Of a DNA stretch of 30,468 nt, positions 7,709-15,579 are shown piece by piece (the stretch's first letter is position 1; each line of letters begins with the position of its first letter). The notes beneath the pieces were generated by a model that was not told where the DNA came from, searched no databases, and worked only from the letters and a program-made list of their open reading frames with translations. Origin of the DNA: GWF2-43-63 sp964559205 (GTDB taxonomy: Bacteria > Bacteroidota > Bacteroidia > Bacteroidales > DTU049); the NCBI GenBank assembly GCA_964559205.1, contig CAZLHV010000014.1, positions 1 to 30,468 on the forward strand, given 5' to 3'. A program made the position numbers and the translations under genes.

Positions 7709-9225
7709 TGAGAATACTTTGCTTCATCATATTCTCTTCTTTTTTCTCAGGACTGAATGCACAGGTGAATAGTTCAGTGAGCCCACACCAGGCACTTTCC
7801 GACAGCATTGAGAATGAACATTCTTCGTTCAGCAGCCTAGAATTGCCAATGGAAGTTCTGAGTCATGCGAACAAGAGCTTGCTTGTACTCCCGCGCTTGT
7901 TTACTGATATTTCTGCAGGTCACGAACTGGTCTATGCCACAGGTGGCGGTTTTCTGATGTCAAAATCATGGGGAAACAAAACCCGCCTCATTTGCTCACC
8001 TTTGTTTTTACATGGCGACCTCCCTGCATTTATCGGCGAAAAATTCGATAGCATGTCTGTGTATCCGGGCAGTGGAAAAAACTGGTATCACTCTGCAAAA
8101 ATTCAGGGAAATCTATCTGTGCCTCTACGGCTCTCAATCAGGTTAAGCAATACATTTACCATCACAGCTGCCAACGAGAGAACCTTTATTGGCGACGGCT
8201 ACCGGTCCTTGCTGCTTTCCGATCAAGGCAGCGAGTATCCTTATGTGAGTATCGAAGCCAACATGAAGCAAATCAGGTACCGCCATCAGATATCGCGCTG
8301 GCGCCAGCAAATGCCCGGAGGAGAAAGCCAGACCAAGTTTGCTGCCACACATTATCTTAGCTGGATGTTGTTAAAAAAACTCAACATTTCGTTTTTCGAA
8401 TCAGTGATTTGGAAAGCCAGCGACAGCGTTCGTCAGCGGGGGTTCGAATGGTTATACCTGAATCCCGTGTTGTTTTTCCGACCAGCCGAATTTGCATTGG
8501 GATCACCCGACAATATGCTTATTGGCGGCAATGTGTCATGGAATGTTCTTCCAAAAACAAAACTTTATGGGCAGGTGCTGCTCGATGAATTTTTTGTATC
8601 CGAAATTAAAAACTGGATCAGGCACCTGATGCACCCAAACGACCCGGGCATTTCATATGGGGCATGGGTAAACAAACAGGCCTTCCAGCTTGGGCTCAGA
8701 TCAGTCGCTTTGTTTGGGATTGATGGACTGAATGCACTCGCTGAGATAAACTTCGCTCGTCCCTACGTGTTCAGTCACCGTGATCCTGTGCTGAGCTACA
8801 CCCATATGAATCAGCCTACGGCTCATCCGCTTGGGGCCAACTTTGTTGAACTTCTTGGCCGGACAAAATATGCCACAAAAAAATGGGCCATCCACCTGAA
8901 CGCCATGTATTATCAAACCGGCCTTGATTCAACAGGCGCACATTTTGGGCAGGATTTGCTGCAGTCGACTTTCGATGGACCACTTGGAACCGGAAATATA
9001 CCGGTGCAGTATTACGGCAATCACACAGGACAAGGGCTGAAGCATGACATCATGCAGGTTTCTATCGGTTATCAGCGGAAATTTATTTTCAAAGACCTCA
9101 ACTTTTCGTGGCGTTCAGGTATCCTATACCGGAATGACCATTCTGCACAAAACACCGTGGGCTGCTGGTATTTCTTTTCCGGAATAAATCTATTAGTGAA
9201 TCACCCTGAATGGGATCTGCGATAG
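7708..9225 (+). CDS. Wzi/RemB-like outer-membrane beta-barrel, copy 2
   Basis: A 505-residue paralogue of the preceding gene, with a signal peptide of about 19 residues ending in GLNAQ. It keeps the family motif as FIGDGYRSLLLSD and the second motif as THMNQPTAHPLG, at corresponding places in the chain. Between motifs the two proteins have clearly diverged, so the duplication is old. The start overlaps the previous stop by one base (TAATG) and no separate promoter is seen, so the pair should be made together. They may form a hetero-oligomer or serve different ligands; the sequence does not decide. It converges on the gene at 9228 with only 2 bp between stop codons. Confidence 0.82.
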   Translation: MRILCFIIFSSFFSGLNAQVNSSVSPHQALSDSIENEHSSFSSLELPMEVLSHANKSLLVLPRLFTDISAGHELVYATGGGFLMSKSWGNKTRLICSPLFLHGDLPAFIGEKFDSMSVYPGSGKNWYHSAKIQGNLSVPLRLSIRLSNTFTITAANERTFIGDGYRSLLLSDQGSEYPYVSIEANMKQIRYRHQISRWRQQMPGGESQTKFAATHYLSWMLLKKLNISFFESVIWKASDSVRQRGFEWLYLNPVLFFRPAEFALGSPDNMLIGGNVSWNVLPKTKLYGQVLLDEFFVSEIKNWIRHLMHPNDPGISYGAWVNKQAFQLGLRSVALFGIDGLNALAEINFARPYVFSHRDPVLSYTHMNQPTAHPLGANFVELLGRTKYATKKWAIHLNAMYYQTGLDSTGAHFGQDLLQSTFDGPLGTGNIPVQYYGNHTGQGLKHDIMQVSIGYQRKFIFKDLNFSWRSGILYRNDHSAQNTVGCWYFFSGINLLVNHPEWDLR

Positions 9226-9227
9226 TA

Positions 9228-10733
9228 TTAAAAGATACTGATTGAGAAAGAACTCAGAAAAGCGTACACATTAAAAACGTAAAGAAGGAAATAGATCAGC
9301 GACCCCGGCATCAGTCGCATGGCAAACGACCAGGGTCTTTCACGGACAGCAAATTTTGGCTTATTCCTGATGGCCTCGACCAACCAGATAATGACAAGGC
9401 TCAGTAACCAAAAAGGCAGCAAACCATACAACAACGCGAGCCAAACCATAGCGCGCACCGAGGGAAGCTCTGTATCGAGGAAAAATACTGTTGCCGGCAA
9501 TTTCTTAAACAAAGTCGAGTTAACAAGCGAGAGAAAAGTTTTGCGGTCAAGCAATTTCCCATTCTTTCCCAAAAAAGCGTAATTCAGTCTGTTGGTCAGC
9601 AGAAGCAATGTATCCTTCCCAATCTCAAACAGCCCCACAGGTTGCTCACCCTGCCCTAAAAAAATCTGCCTGCGCTCGGCTTTTCCTGGCAAATGAAAGA
9701 CATATTTTCCCGAATCGACCAAATAAGGCATATTTGCAGCTGGCGCACCAGCCCACATGTTCTGAACAAGAAATCCGCTTTTCGACTCAGGGCCATCCCA
9801 GCTTGCCTGCTGCAAGGCAGATGATGTTCCCGATATTCTGACCCAGCTGATGGATTCGCCCCTGCCTTTGAAATATGGATGCTTCGAAATCCTGTTCCCG
9901 TTAAGCCGGAACAACGAATCGGCTATACGGAACGAAGGGAGCAAGCCCCCACCCGAATAATCAAATGACGATAAAAATGCTTTCTTGTTTCTTTTTACCC
10001 TTCCCGGATAATCTGGATACACCGCCCGCTCATCGAAAATTAAAAAGTTGGTTAACCGTGATGTATCCATCAGAATCCATTTGTCCTTGCGACGATAATA
10101 ATCGGTCCGCAGCAAAAAGCGCCACTTCTCCTTTTCAGGGTAGGCTACAACAATTTCACAAATTCTGTCAAAAAAACCCGGCAACTCATACTTTCGTACA
10201 GACAACGAAGTGTCTCCAATGGAGGCCACTGAGCCCACCATTTTCCCCTGGCGGCCAAAAACAATTTCAGGACGCCCCTTCATAACGTGAAAGGCACAAA
10301 CCTTTGCCGGCGCACTGAAAACAAGACCAGGATGAATCAATGAATCAAAACGAATCAAACAAAGCATGCTGTCGCTCCTCATGCCCAACAAGAGCACCGA
10401 AGTATCCTGAGAAGCCGATATGGCCAGTAAAGAATCGAATCTATGGCTGGCTGGAAAAGGAAAATAACTGACTTTCTGCTGCCTGTAATCAAGTTTCCAC
10501 AGCCCAGTGTATTCTTCCCCAATCCCCTTCTGATGACGGGTTAGCCCGTAATATGCTTTTCGATAAACAAACCCGGCTGGCTGATGTCTTGAAAAGAAAA
10601 CAGAATCCACACATACGCCTTCAGGATGAATCAGCCCATCGCCCTGATATGACTCTCGCTGCAACAGTAAAACAAGCCATAAGGCAAGAAACAGGGCAAG
10701 GACCGAGAAATTGAAAATCCTGATCAATCGCAT
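9228..10733 (-). CDS. Membrane-anchored protein of unknown function
   Basis: A 501-residue protein that I cannot place in a family. An N-terminal hydrophobic segment (about 8-25, SVLALFLALWLVLLL) is followed by about 400 residues with many short strands, including repeated LL-x-D/S segments that suggest a beta-propeller-like fold. The C-terminus has two further membrane spans (about 428-455, WLALLYGLLPFWLLSLVIIW, and about 475-500). The topology suggests a large periplasmic domain held at both ends. It has its own promoter (10738-10745) directly before the start. It converges on the beta-barrel pair with 2 bp between stops and shares the divergent region with the zinc-ribbon gene. Confidence 0.75.
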   Translation of the reverse strand: MRLIRIFNFSVLALFLALWLVLLLQRESYQGDGLIHPEGVCVDSVFFSRHQPAGFVYRKAYYGLTRHQKGIGEEYTGLWKLDYRQQKVSYFPFPASHRFDSLLAISASQDTSVLLLGMRSDSMLCLIRFDSLIHPGLVFSAPAKVCAFHVMKGRPEIVFGRQGKMVGSVASIGDTSLSVRKYELPGFFDRICEIVVAYPEKEKWRFLLRTDYYRRKDKWILMDTSRLTNFLIFDERAVYPDYPGRVKRNKKAFLSSFDYSGGGLLPSFRIADSLFRLNGNRISKHPYFKGRGESISWVRISGTSSALQQASWDGPESKSGFLVQNMWAGAPAANMPYLVDSGKYVFHLPGKAERRQIFLGQGEQPVGLFEIGKDTLLLLTNRLNYAFLGKNGKLLDRKTFLSLVNSTLFKKLPATVFFLDTELPSVRAMVWLALLYGLLPFWLLSLVIIWLVEAIRNKPKFAVRERPWSFAMRLMPGSLIYFLLYVFNVYAFLSSFSISIF

Positions 10734-10737
10734 GGTG

Positions 10738-10745
10738 CAAAAATA
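10738..10745 (-). promoter_or_regulatory. -7 element TATTTTTG
   Basis: Perfect TAnnTTTG on the minus strand, 4 nt before the ATG at 10733, implying an almost leaderless message. Confidence 0.65.
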
Positions 10746-10798
10746 GCGATTAATAAACGAAAAACACTCATTGCATTGGAGAATTCATTGCGATATAC

Positions 10799-10806
10799 TA
10801 ATTTTG
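10799..10806 (+). promoter_or_regulatory. -7 element TAATTTTG
   Basis: Perfect TAnnTTTG, 18 nt before the ATG at 10825. A TTG about 20 nt upstream (in CATTGGAG) fits the -33 spacing. It drives the zinc-ribbon/protease pair and shows that the upstream part of the open frame from 10771 is not translated. Confidence 0.68.
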
Positions 10807-10824
10807 TCACAAATAGCTGCTTAT

Positions 10825-11418
10825 ATGTTAATGACAGAAGAAGAACTGAAAAAGTCACGCAACAAACTTTGGAATGATATCATTATAGAGGATCCAACTG
10901 TATGTTATCACTGCAAAACAAAAGGTCTTCATCATGACGACGTGTTTTGTCCAAGTTGCCGCTTCCCCCAAAAAGGGACACAGTTGGAGATGAAACAATT
11001 CATTATTCAGGTCAATAGAAAGCACAGCCTGATGCATGATAAACAAAAGGCCATAAGAAAGGCAAGAATTGTCCTATTCTTTCTTTCAGGAGCAAACATT
11101 TTTTTTGGGGTAATGCTTGCCAATAAATTCCAAGACAGGACGATATTTTTTACAGGTTTCATTATGGCAGTAATTTATTTTGCCCTTGCACTCTGGAGTC
11201 ATAAAAATCCCTTTGCGGCAATTCTTTCCGGATTTGCAATATATCTTGTTTCGATCGGAATGAATGCGGTTGTTGATCCTAACACATTGTATCATGGCAT
11301 CATTTGGAAAATTATTTTCATAACTGCTTTTGTGGTTGGCTATACTGGAGCAAAAGATGCTGATAAACTCGCCGCTGAAATTGATTCGTTACATGAAACT
11401 AAAGACTTATCCAAATGA
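10825..11418 (+). CDS. Zinc-ribbon multi-pass membrane protein
   Basis: A 197-residue protein with no recognised family name. Residues 1-25 are a short charged leader. C27, C30, C42 and C45 (CYHC and FCPSC) form a zinc-ribbon knuckle. A basic linker (about 60-80) leads to roughly four membrane segments between about 80 and 185. The start could be 10825 or the ATG at 10831; both follow the promoter at 10799. Its stop overlaps the start of the next gene by 4 nt (ATGA), and that gene also begins with a zinc ribbon and continues as membrane helices, so the two are coupled and probably work together. Base composition of the pair is visibly more AT-rich than the neighbours, which could mean transfer. 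Confidence 0.8.
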   Translation: MLMTEEELKKSRNKLWNDIIIEDPTVCYHCKTKGLHHDDVFCPSCRFPQKGTQLEMKQFIIQVNRKHSLMHDKQKAIRKARIVLFFLSGANIFFGVMLANKFQDRTIFFTGFIMAVIYFALALWSHKNPFAAILSGFAIYLVSIGMNAVVDPNTLYHGIIWKIIFITAFVVGYTGAKDADKLAAEIDSLHETKDLSK

Positions 11419-12146
11419 TATGTCCTTCATGTGGTCGGGATAATCATCAGTTAGCAGACTTTTGTAGTCGTTGTGGTCATGCTTTAAGCGGAAGAAAAAT
11501 CATTGATTCCGAAAATACAAGTCAGAAAAATCTGACCATGGCAAGTATTTATTTTGTCGTTCTGTTATCCTTTCTCGTTATAGCTAATTTCGTCCCTCTG
11601 GATAATTTCAGCTATTATATCACTTCAGAAATCATATTTGCCGTGATTGTGCTTGTTTTTCTATTGTTGGATTTAAAAAAAACAGCATCCCTTTTCCGCT
11701 TCCCTGACAAGCCCTTAAAAATCATTGGCGCGATCATACTTCTCTCACCTCTGCTGGCATATCTGGTCATTCTTTTTTCCGATTTTCTCAATCAAAGCAT
11801 GTTTGATCACACGCAGTCTGATTATTATGAGCAGTTTTCTGATACTTCTTTCCCTCTCATCATTTCTTTGCTTTTCATTGGCGTATTTCCTGCGCTTTTT
11901 GAAGAAATTGCTTTTCGGGGAACCATGTTTAATCTTATTCATCAATATGCAGGCAAATCACCAACCATTATTATAACTTCCATCATGTTTACCATGCTGC
12001 ATTTTTCGATTTTCGCAGTCTTGTGGATATTCCCATTAGGAATGCTTTTCGGATATCTACGATCGAAGTACAATACAATATGGTATGGAATGATCGCACA
12101 CTTTATGTACAACTCATCTATCGTTGTTTTTGACTATATTCAATAG
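11415..12146 (+). CDS. Zinc-ribbon CPBP-family intramembrane protease
   Basis: A 243-residue membrane protein. Residues 3-20 are a zinc ribbon (CPSCGRDN and FCSRCG; C3, C6, C17, C20). Several hydrophobic segments follow from about 43, and then the CPBP (CAAX-protease and bacteriocin-processing, also called Abi) core. Motif 1 is EEIAFRG with Glu163-Glu164 and Arg168. His196 is in MLHFS and His229 in AHFMYN. These are the residues that form the metal-independent glutamic-type active site in this family, so it should be an active intramembrane endopeptidase. The substrate is unknown; the coupled upstream zinc-ribbon protein is the obvious candidate partner or substrate. The family includes prenyl-protein proteases, peptide-maturation and immunity proteins. 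Confidence 0.88.
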   Translation: MICPSCGRDNHQLADFCSRCGHALSGRKIIDSENTSQKNLTMASIYFVVLLSFLVIANFVPLDNFSYYITSEIIFAVIVLVFLLLDLKKTASLFRFPDKPLKIIGAIILLSPLLAYLVILFSDFLNQSMFDHTQSDYYEQFSDTSFPLIISLLFIGVFPALFEEIAFRGTMFNLIHQYAGKSPTIIITSIMFTMLHFSIFAVLWIFPLGMLFGYLRSKYNTIWYGMIAHFMYNSSIVVFDYIQ

Positions 12147-12177
12147 CGCAATTCTTTTTACAATGCTGCTTTTTGCG

Positions 12178-12185
12178 TAATTTTG
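12178..12185 (+). promoter_or_regulatory. -7 element TAATTTTG
   Basis: Perfect TAnnTTTG, 4 nt before the ATG at 12190, separating the HAD gene from the protease gene upstream. Confidence 0.65.
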
Positions 12186-12189
12186 CAGC

Positions 12190-12894
12190 ATGATAAAAAC
12201 CTATTCTCACCTCATTTTCGATCTCGACCGAACCTTGTGGGATTTCGACAAAGCTGCTCACGAAACCCTCAGTGACCTTTTCGCTCTATATGTTCAGTCA
12301 CACACCCACTATTCTTTTCAGCATTTCTACGATCGGTACCGCGAAATCAACAGCAACCTGTGGGATCAGTATCGCCGGCACGAAATCCCCAAAGAAGCCT
12401 TGCGTGTGAAACGCTTCTCGCTTACGCTTGAAGAAATGGGGCTCGACCGACCCTGGATTGCCAACCAGCTGGCCGATATGTATGTGCAGGTGATTGCTGA
12501 AAAATCTTATCTCTTTCCACATGCCCTCGAAACCCTTGAGTACCTCCTCACAAAAGGATACACCATGGCTGTGTTGACCAATGGTTTTAAAGAGGTTCAG
12601 TATCATAAAATTGAACGTTGCAGTCTCGAAAAATACTTCCCGCATTTGTTCATCTCCGAAGAAATTGGGTTCAATAAACCCGACATCCGCATCTTCAGCC
12701 ATGCATTGAAAAAAATGAATGTGTCCCCTGATCAGGCGCTGATGATCGGCGATGACTATGAAGTGGATATTGTGGGTGCTGCTGCAGCCGGCATCGATCA
12801 GGTGTTTTTCAACCCGCACACCGAAGCCGCTGAAATCATCAAAGAGGCTACCTATAAGATCTCATCGCTGAAAGAATTGACAAAAATTCTTTAA
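12190..12894 (+). CDS. HAD hydrolase, YjjG-like nucleotidase
   Basis: A 234-residue soluble HAD-superfamily enzyme. Motif I is FDLDRTLWDFD, with nucleophile Asp11 and acid/base Asp13. A helical cap (about 20-95) follows. Motif II is VLTNGF, motif III is GFNKPD and motif IV is MIGDDYEVDI. Overall length and the DLDRTLWDF-type start fit the YjjG family, which dephosphorylates pyrimidine nucleoside monophosphates and helps clear non-canonical ones. That specificity is by family resemblance only. It is a separate transcription unit with a TAATTTTG element directly upstream, and converges on the esterase gene 16 bp away. Confidence 0.88.
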   Translation: MIKTYSHLIFDLDRTLWDFDKAAHETLSDLFALYVQSHTHYSFQHFYDRYREINSNLWDQYRRHEIPKEALRVKRFSLTLEEMGLDRPWIANQLADMYVQVIAEKSYLFPHALETLEYLLTKGYTMAVLTNGFKEVQYHKIERCSLEKYFPHLFISEEIGFNKPDIRIFSHALKKMNVSPDQALMIGDDYEVDIVGAAAAGIDQVFFNPHTEAAEIIKEATYKISSLKELTKIL

Positions 12895-12910
12895 GCAATA
12901 CAATTAACCA

Positions 12911-14023
12911 TTATTGTTTCAAGAAAGGCAGGGCCTGCTGAAGGTTACTGCCGCTAAACTGCAATATATACATTCCTGCGGAGAGTTTCGAAACATCGAT
13001 GGCCGAAAATCCGTTGCTGAAATTTTGTTGCATCAGCATTTTACCCGAAGCATCAACGATGGAAATCACCCCCTGATCAGCTCCGTTGAAACCGTTCACC
13101 TGTAGCCAATCAGTAGCGGGATTAGGATATACGCTCAGGCGAGGTGTCTGCAAGTCTTCCTGCGAAACGGTCTGATGCTGAAAGCGACGAAAGAAATTCC
13201 ATATCTCAACCGTATATGAAATATCATTAATCACAGGGCTCATCCAGTAATGATCGAAGTTGTTCACTTTGAAAAACCATACTTCCGATCCCTGATTGCC
13301 ATTGAAATACTGATACAAATCAACCGTGCAGCTATCGGCGGCAAGATCCGGCAATGCGGTATGAACTGCAGGCGTATCGCATTCGTTAATGCCAACCCAG
13401 AAATCGACCAGCACTTCTGCATCGTTGCCATAGGCGTTGCCTGAATATGCCACGGTGCCATCGGCCGTGCCGTGAAAATGAGCCACGGGCGTTGGCCTGA
13501 AAGGGGTGCAACTGCACGAGGTGCCTATGGTGCCGGCAACCGATGCAATGGCACATACCTTGGTTCCGAGCTGACAGGCAAGCCTGTTCGACATAAAACC
13601 GCCCATCGAAAAGCCCGTTACATAAATTCTTGTCGGATCGATGTTATACAACGCCGCAGTGGAATCAATCAACGCGTTGATAAAACCTACATCGTCAATG
13701 GTCGGATTGAGAACAATTCCCATATAGCTGGCTCCGCTGTTCCATGCAGTGCCATACGGACTGCTGACCGCCTGTGGATAAAGGGTGATAAACTGAGCCG
13801 AATCAGACAGCAAATGCATGCCGATGTTGCTGAAATTGGTCATATTGTCTCCAAGACCGTGAAGGCAAATCACCAGCGGAACTGCAGTGCTGCCTGTGTA
13901 CGATGTTGGGACATACTCACGGTACTGACGCGAGAGGCCCCCGTGCTGAATGGTTTTATTGGTTTGAGATACCGCGGTGAGTGAAATGACAGAAAAAGCA
14001 ATAGCTAACCATCTGGTTTTCAT
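12911..14023 (-). CDS. Secreted esterase with type IX sorting domain
   Basis: A 370-residue exported alpha/beta-hydrolase. Residues 1-20 are a signal peptide (AVSQ). The catalytic domain, about 25-285, resembles the LpqC/PHB-depolymerase/feruloyl-esterase group: YREYVPTSY, oxyanion region CLHGLGDN, nucleophile Ser139 in GFSMGG, Asp188 in HGTADGTV, and likely His258 in DHYW. Residues about 297-370 are a T9SS type A sorting domain, with SVYPNPATDWLQV and a final AGMYILQFSG strand. It should therefore be exported through the outer membrane and released or attached at the surface, acting on an ester of a polysaccharide or polymer. The exact substrate is not readable. A TATCTTTG promoter at 14037-14044 precedes the start. 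Confidence 0.88.
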   Translation of the reverse strand: MKTRWLAIAFSVISLTAVSQTNKTIQHGGLSRQYREYVPTSYTGSTAVPLVICLHGLGDNMTNFSNIGMHLLSDSAQFITLYPQAVSSPYGTAWNSGASYMGIVLNPTIDDVGFINALIDSTAALYNIDPTRIYVTGFSMGGFMSNRLACQLGTKVCAIASVAGTIGTSCSCTPFRPTPVAHFHGTADGTVAYSGNAYGNDAEVLVDFWVGINECDTPAVHTALPDLAADSCTVDLYQYFNGNQGSEVWFFKVNNFDHYWMSPVINDISYTVEIWNFFRRFQHQTVSQEDLQTPRLSVYPNPATDWLQVNGFNGADQGVISIVDASGKMLMQQNFSNGFSAIDVSKLSAGMYILQFSGSNLQQALPFLKQ

Positions 14024-14036
14024 AACAATTTTTTTT

Positions 14037-14044
14037 CAAAGATA
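14037..14044 (-). promoter_or_regulatory. Esterase promoter -7 element TATCTTTG
   Basis: Perfect TAnnTTTG on the minus strand, 13 nt before the ATG at 14023. Confidence 0.7.
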
Positions 14045-14154
14045 AATATTTATACTTCAGGTGAGCAACTTTTTGATCCACTGATTATTCACTTTTTATA
14101 TCATTGTTTTTTGCACTCATGAGCTTGCCTCTTCGGTCTCGCTTTCACAGATTA

Positions 14155-14260
14155 TACCAATTTGAAATATATGATAGCCCAAAGGGATGTCATCGTATTT
14201 CACCAATTGGTAAATACCGACAGAATTATTTGGACTAGAATACAATTCTCGTCGGTATTT
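14155..14260. repeat. Two adjacent inverted repeats, possible MITE
   Basis: The first repeat, 14155-14212, pairs TACCAATT + TGAAATA (14155-14169) with TATTTCA, a 2-nt bulge and AATTGGTA (14196-14212), a 15-bp stem; inside, CCC-AAA-GGG forms an apical hairpin. The second, 14212-14260, pairs AAATACCGAC + AGAATT with AATTCT, a 1-nt bulge and GTCGGTATTT, a 16-bp stem. The two share base 14212. They lie between the dinB stop and the esterase promoter, both on the minus strand. There is no T-run, so they are not a canonical terminator. The size and symmetry fit a miniature transposable element or repeat-derived RNA. Confidence 0.6.
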
Positions 14261-14293
14261 CATTCTTAATGCTTCATCTGGGATTAATCAGTG

Positions 14294-15481
14294 TCATATT
14301 GTTTTGTTGTTGACCTCATGTTTCATGCTTTTATGCATCCCGATGGCGTGATGGATGGCGTCTTCGCCAAAGCGGCGGCGAATTTTATCGAGCGACTGAT
14401 AGAGGCGTGTAAGCTCGGGCGTTTCGTCAAACAGGTCGAGTTGCTGATTTCCGCCAATGAGTTCGCTGAAGCGAATCCCGATAAGCCGAACCCTGAGTCG
14501 GCGCGAAAACAATTTGGCAAAAATGTCTTTCACCACCTTGGCCAAAACATGGTCGAACGCTGTGTAGGGGATTTTCCGCTGCATGGTATGTGTTTCAAAA
14601 TCGGCATAACGAATTTTCACTGTAACAGTGCCGGTGAGGCGGTTGTGTTTGCGGAGTCTGAATGCCAGCCGCTCTGTCATCGACGAAAGAATGCGCTCCA
14701 TGGCAAGATGATCGGTAACATCGGTTTCAAAGGTCGTTTCACTGCTCATCGATTTGGCGTCCTCGTAGGGCACCACCGGCGTATCGTCAAGACCATTGGC
14801 CTTCTTCCAGATCATGGTTCCGTTGGCACCCAGCACCCTTGTAAGCAAAACAGGGGGCATCCGGCTCAGCACCCCGATGCTTGGAATTCCCATCGAACGA
14901 AGCAAATGTGCTGTTTTTTTTCCAAGCATGGGGATTTTCTGAATCGGAAGCGGGTCGAGAAAAGGACGCACCCCGTTGGGAAGAATTTCAAGCTCGCCAT
15001 TGGGTTTGGCCTCTCCGGTAGCAATTTTGCTCACGGTCTTGTTGGCCGAAAGTCCATAGGAAATCGGCAAACCGGTTTCACCGATAATGCTTCCTCGTAG
15101 TTCATGCGCCCATTTCATGGTCCCAAAAAAACGATCCATGCCCGTCAAATCAAGATAAAACTCGTCGATGCTGCTTTTTTCGTACAAAGGCGCCTTTTCC
15201 CTGATGATATCAGTAACCATTCGTGAATAATAGGAATAGCGTTCCATGTCTCCCCGGATAAATACCGCATCCTGACAAAGCATCCGCGCCATTTTGATCG
15301 GCATGCCCGAATGAACCCCAAACGTTCGTGCTTCGTAACTGCATCCCGAAACAACCGCACGATCGCTCCCACCACCAACAATCACAGGCTTTCCGTTCAG
15401 CTGGCTGTTCTCTTTGCGCTCAACCGACACAAAAAACGTATCGAGATCAATGTGCAAAACCATCCGACCCGCGTTGATCAT
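14294..15481 (-). CDS. dinB: Y-family DNA polymerase IV
   Basis: Error-prone translesion polymerase. The 395-residue chain has the palm catalytic residues in HIDLDTFFVSVE and SSIDEFYLDLTG. The finger segment is YEARTFGVHSGMP, the thumb helix-hairpin-helix region is IPMLGKKTAHLLRSMGI, and the little-finger domain spans about 245-345. QLDLF at about 346-351 is a sliding-clamp binding motif, so it should be recruited by the beta clamp. The ATG at 15481 is used; an internal Met seven residues later is also possible. No TAnnTTTG is seen upstream, but a CGATTA-N5-TAATCG palindrome lies 18 bp before the start and may be an operator. It is separated from rny by a strong terminator. Confidence 0.95.
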   Translation of the reverse strand: MINAGRMVLHIDLDTFFVSVERKENSQLNGKPVIVGGGSDRAVVSGCSYEARTFGVHSGMPIKMARMLCQDAVFIRGDMERYSYYSRMVTDIIREKAPLYEKSSIDEFYLDLTGMDRFFGTMKWAHELRGSIIGETGLPISYGLSANKTVSKIATGEAKPNGELEILPNGVRPFLDPLPIQKIPMLGKKTAHLLRSMGIPSIGVLSRMPPVLLTRVLGANGTMIWKKANGLDDTPVVPYEDAKSMSSETTFETDVTDHLAMERILSSMTERLAFRLRKHNRLTGTVTVKIRYADFETHTMQRKIPYTAFDHVLAKVVKDIFAKLFSRRLRVRLIGIRFSELIGGNQQLDLFDETPELTRLYQSLDKIRRRFGEDAIHHAIGMHKSMKHEVNNKTI

Positions 15482-15498
15482 ATCATAATCATTTATTG

Positions 15499-15515
15499 CG
15501 ATTACAATATAATCG
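15499..15515. promoter_or_regulatory. Palindrome upstream of dinB
   Basis: CGATTA (15499-15504), 5 bp, TAATCG (15510-15515) is a perfect dyad in the 50-bp gap between the rny terminator and dinB. Its position suits a repressor site, for example a damage-response repressor, but no regulator gene is in the window and the motif matches none that I know. Confidence 0.35.
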
Positions 15516-15523
15516 TTTTTCGA

Positions 15524-15552
15524 TAAAAAAAGCCCGGAATTTTTTCCGGGCT
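15524..15552 (-). terminator. Intrinsic terminator of rny
   Basis: On the minus strand, AGCCCGGAA and TTCCGGGCT pair as a perfect 9-bp stem with a 4-nt loop, followed by a run of seven T. It lies 28 bp after the rny stop codon. Confidence 0.9.
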
Positions 15553-15579
15553 AAAATAATTAACATCAATTTAGGATGA

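Noticed and set aside
9224..9245. Small dyad AGTAT-N6-ATACT as a shared terminator of the convergent genes
   Set aside because: Only a 5-bp AT-rich stem with no T-run on either side; too weak to call.
12298..12819. Antisense open frame of 173 codons within the YjjG-like gene
   Set aside because: Shadow of a gene with all four HAD motifs intact; no start signal or family match.
14291..15100. Antisense open frame of 269 codons across dinB
   Set aside because: It lies opposite clear polymerase motifs; its His/Cys-rich translation is a by-product of the complementary codons.
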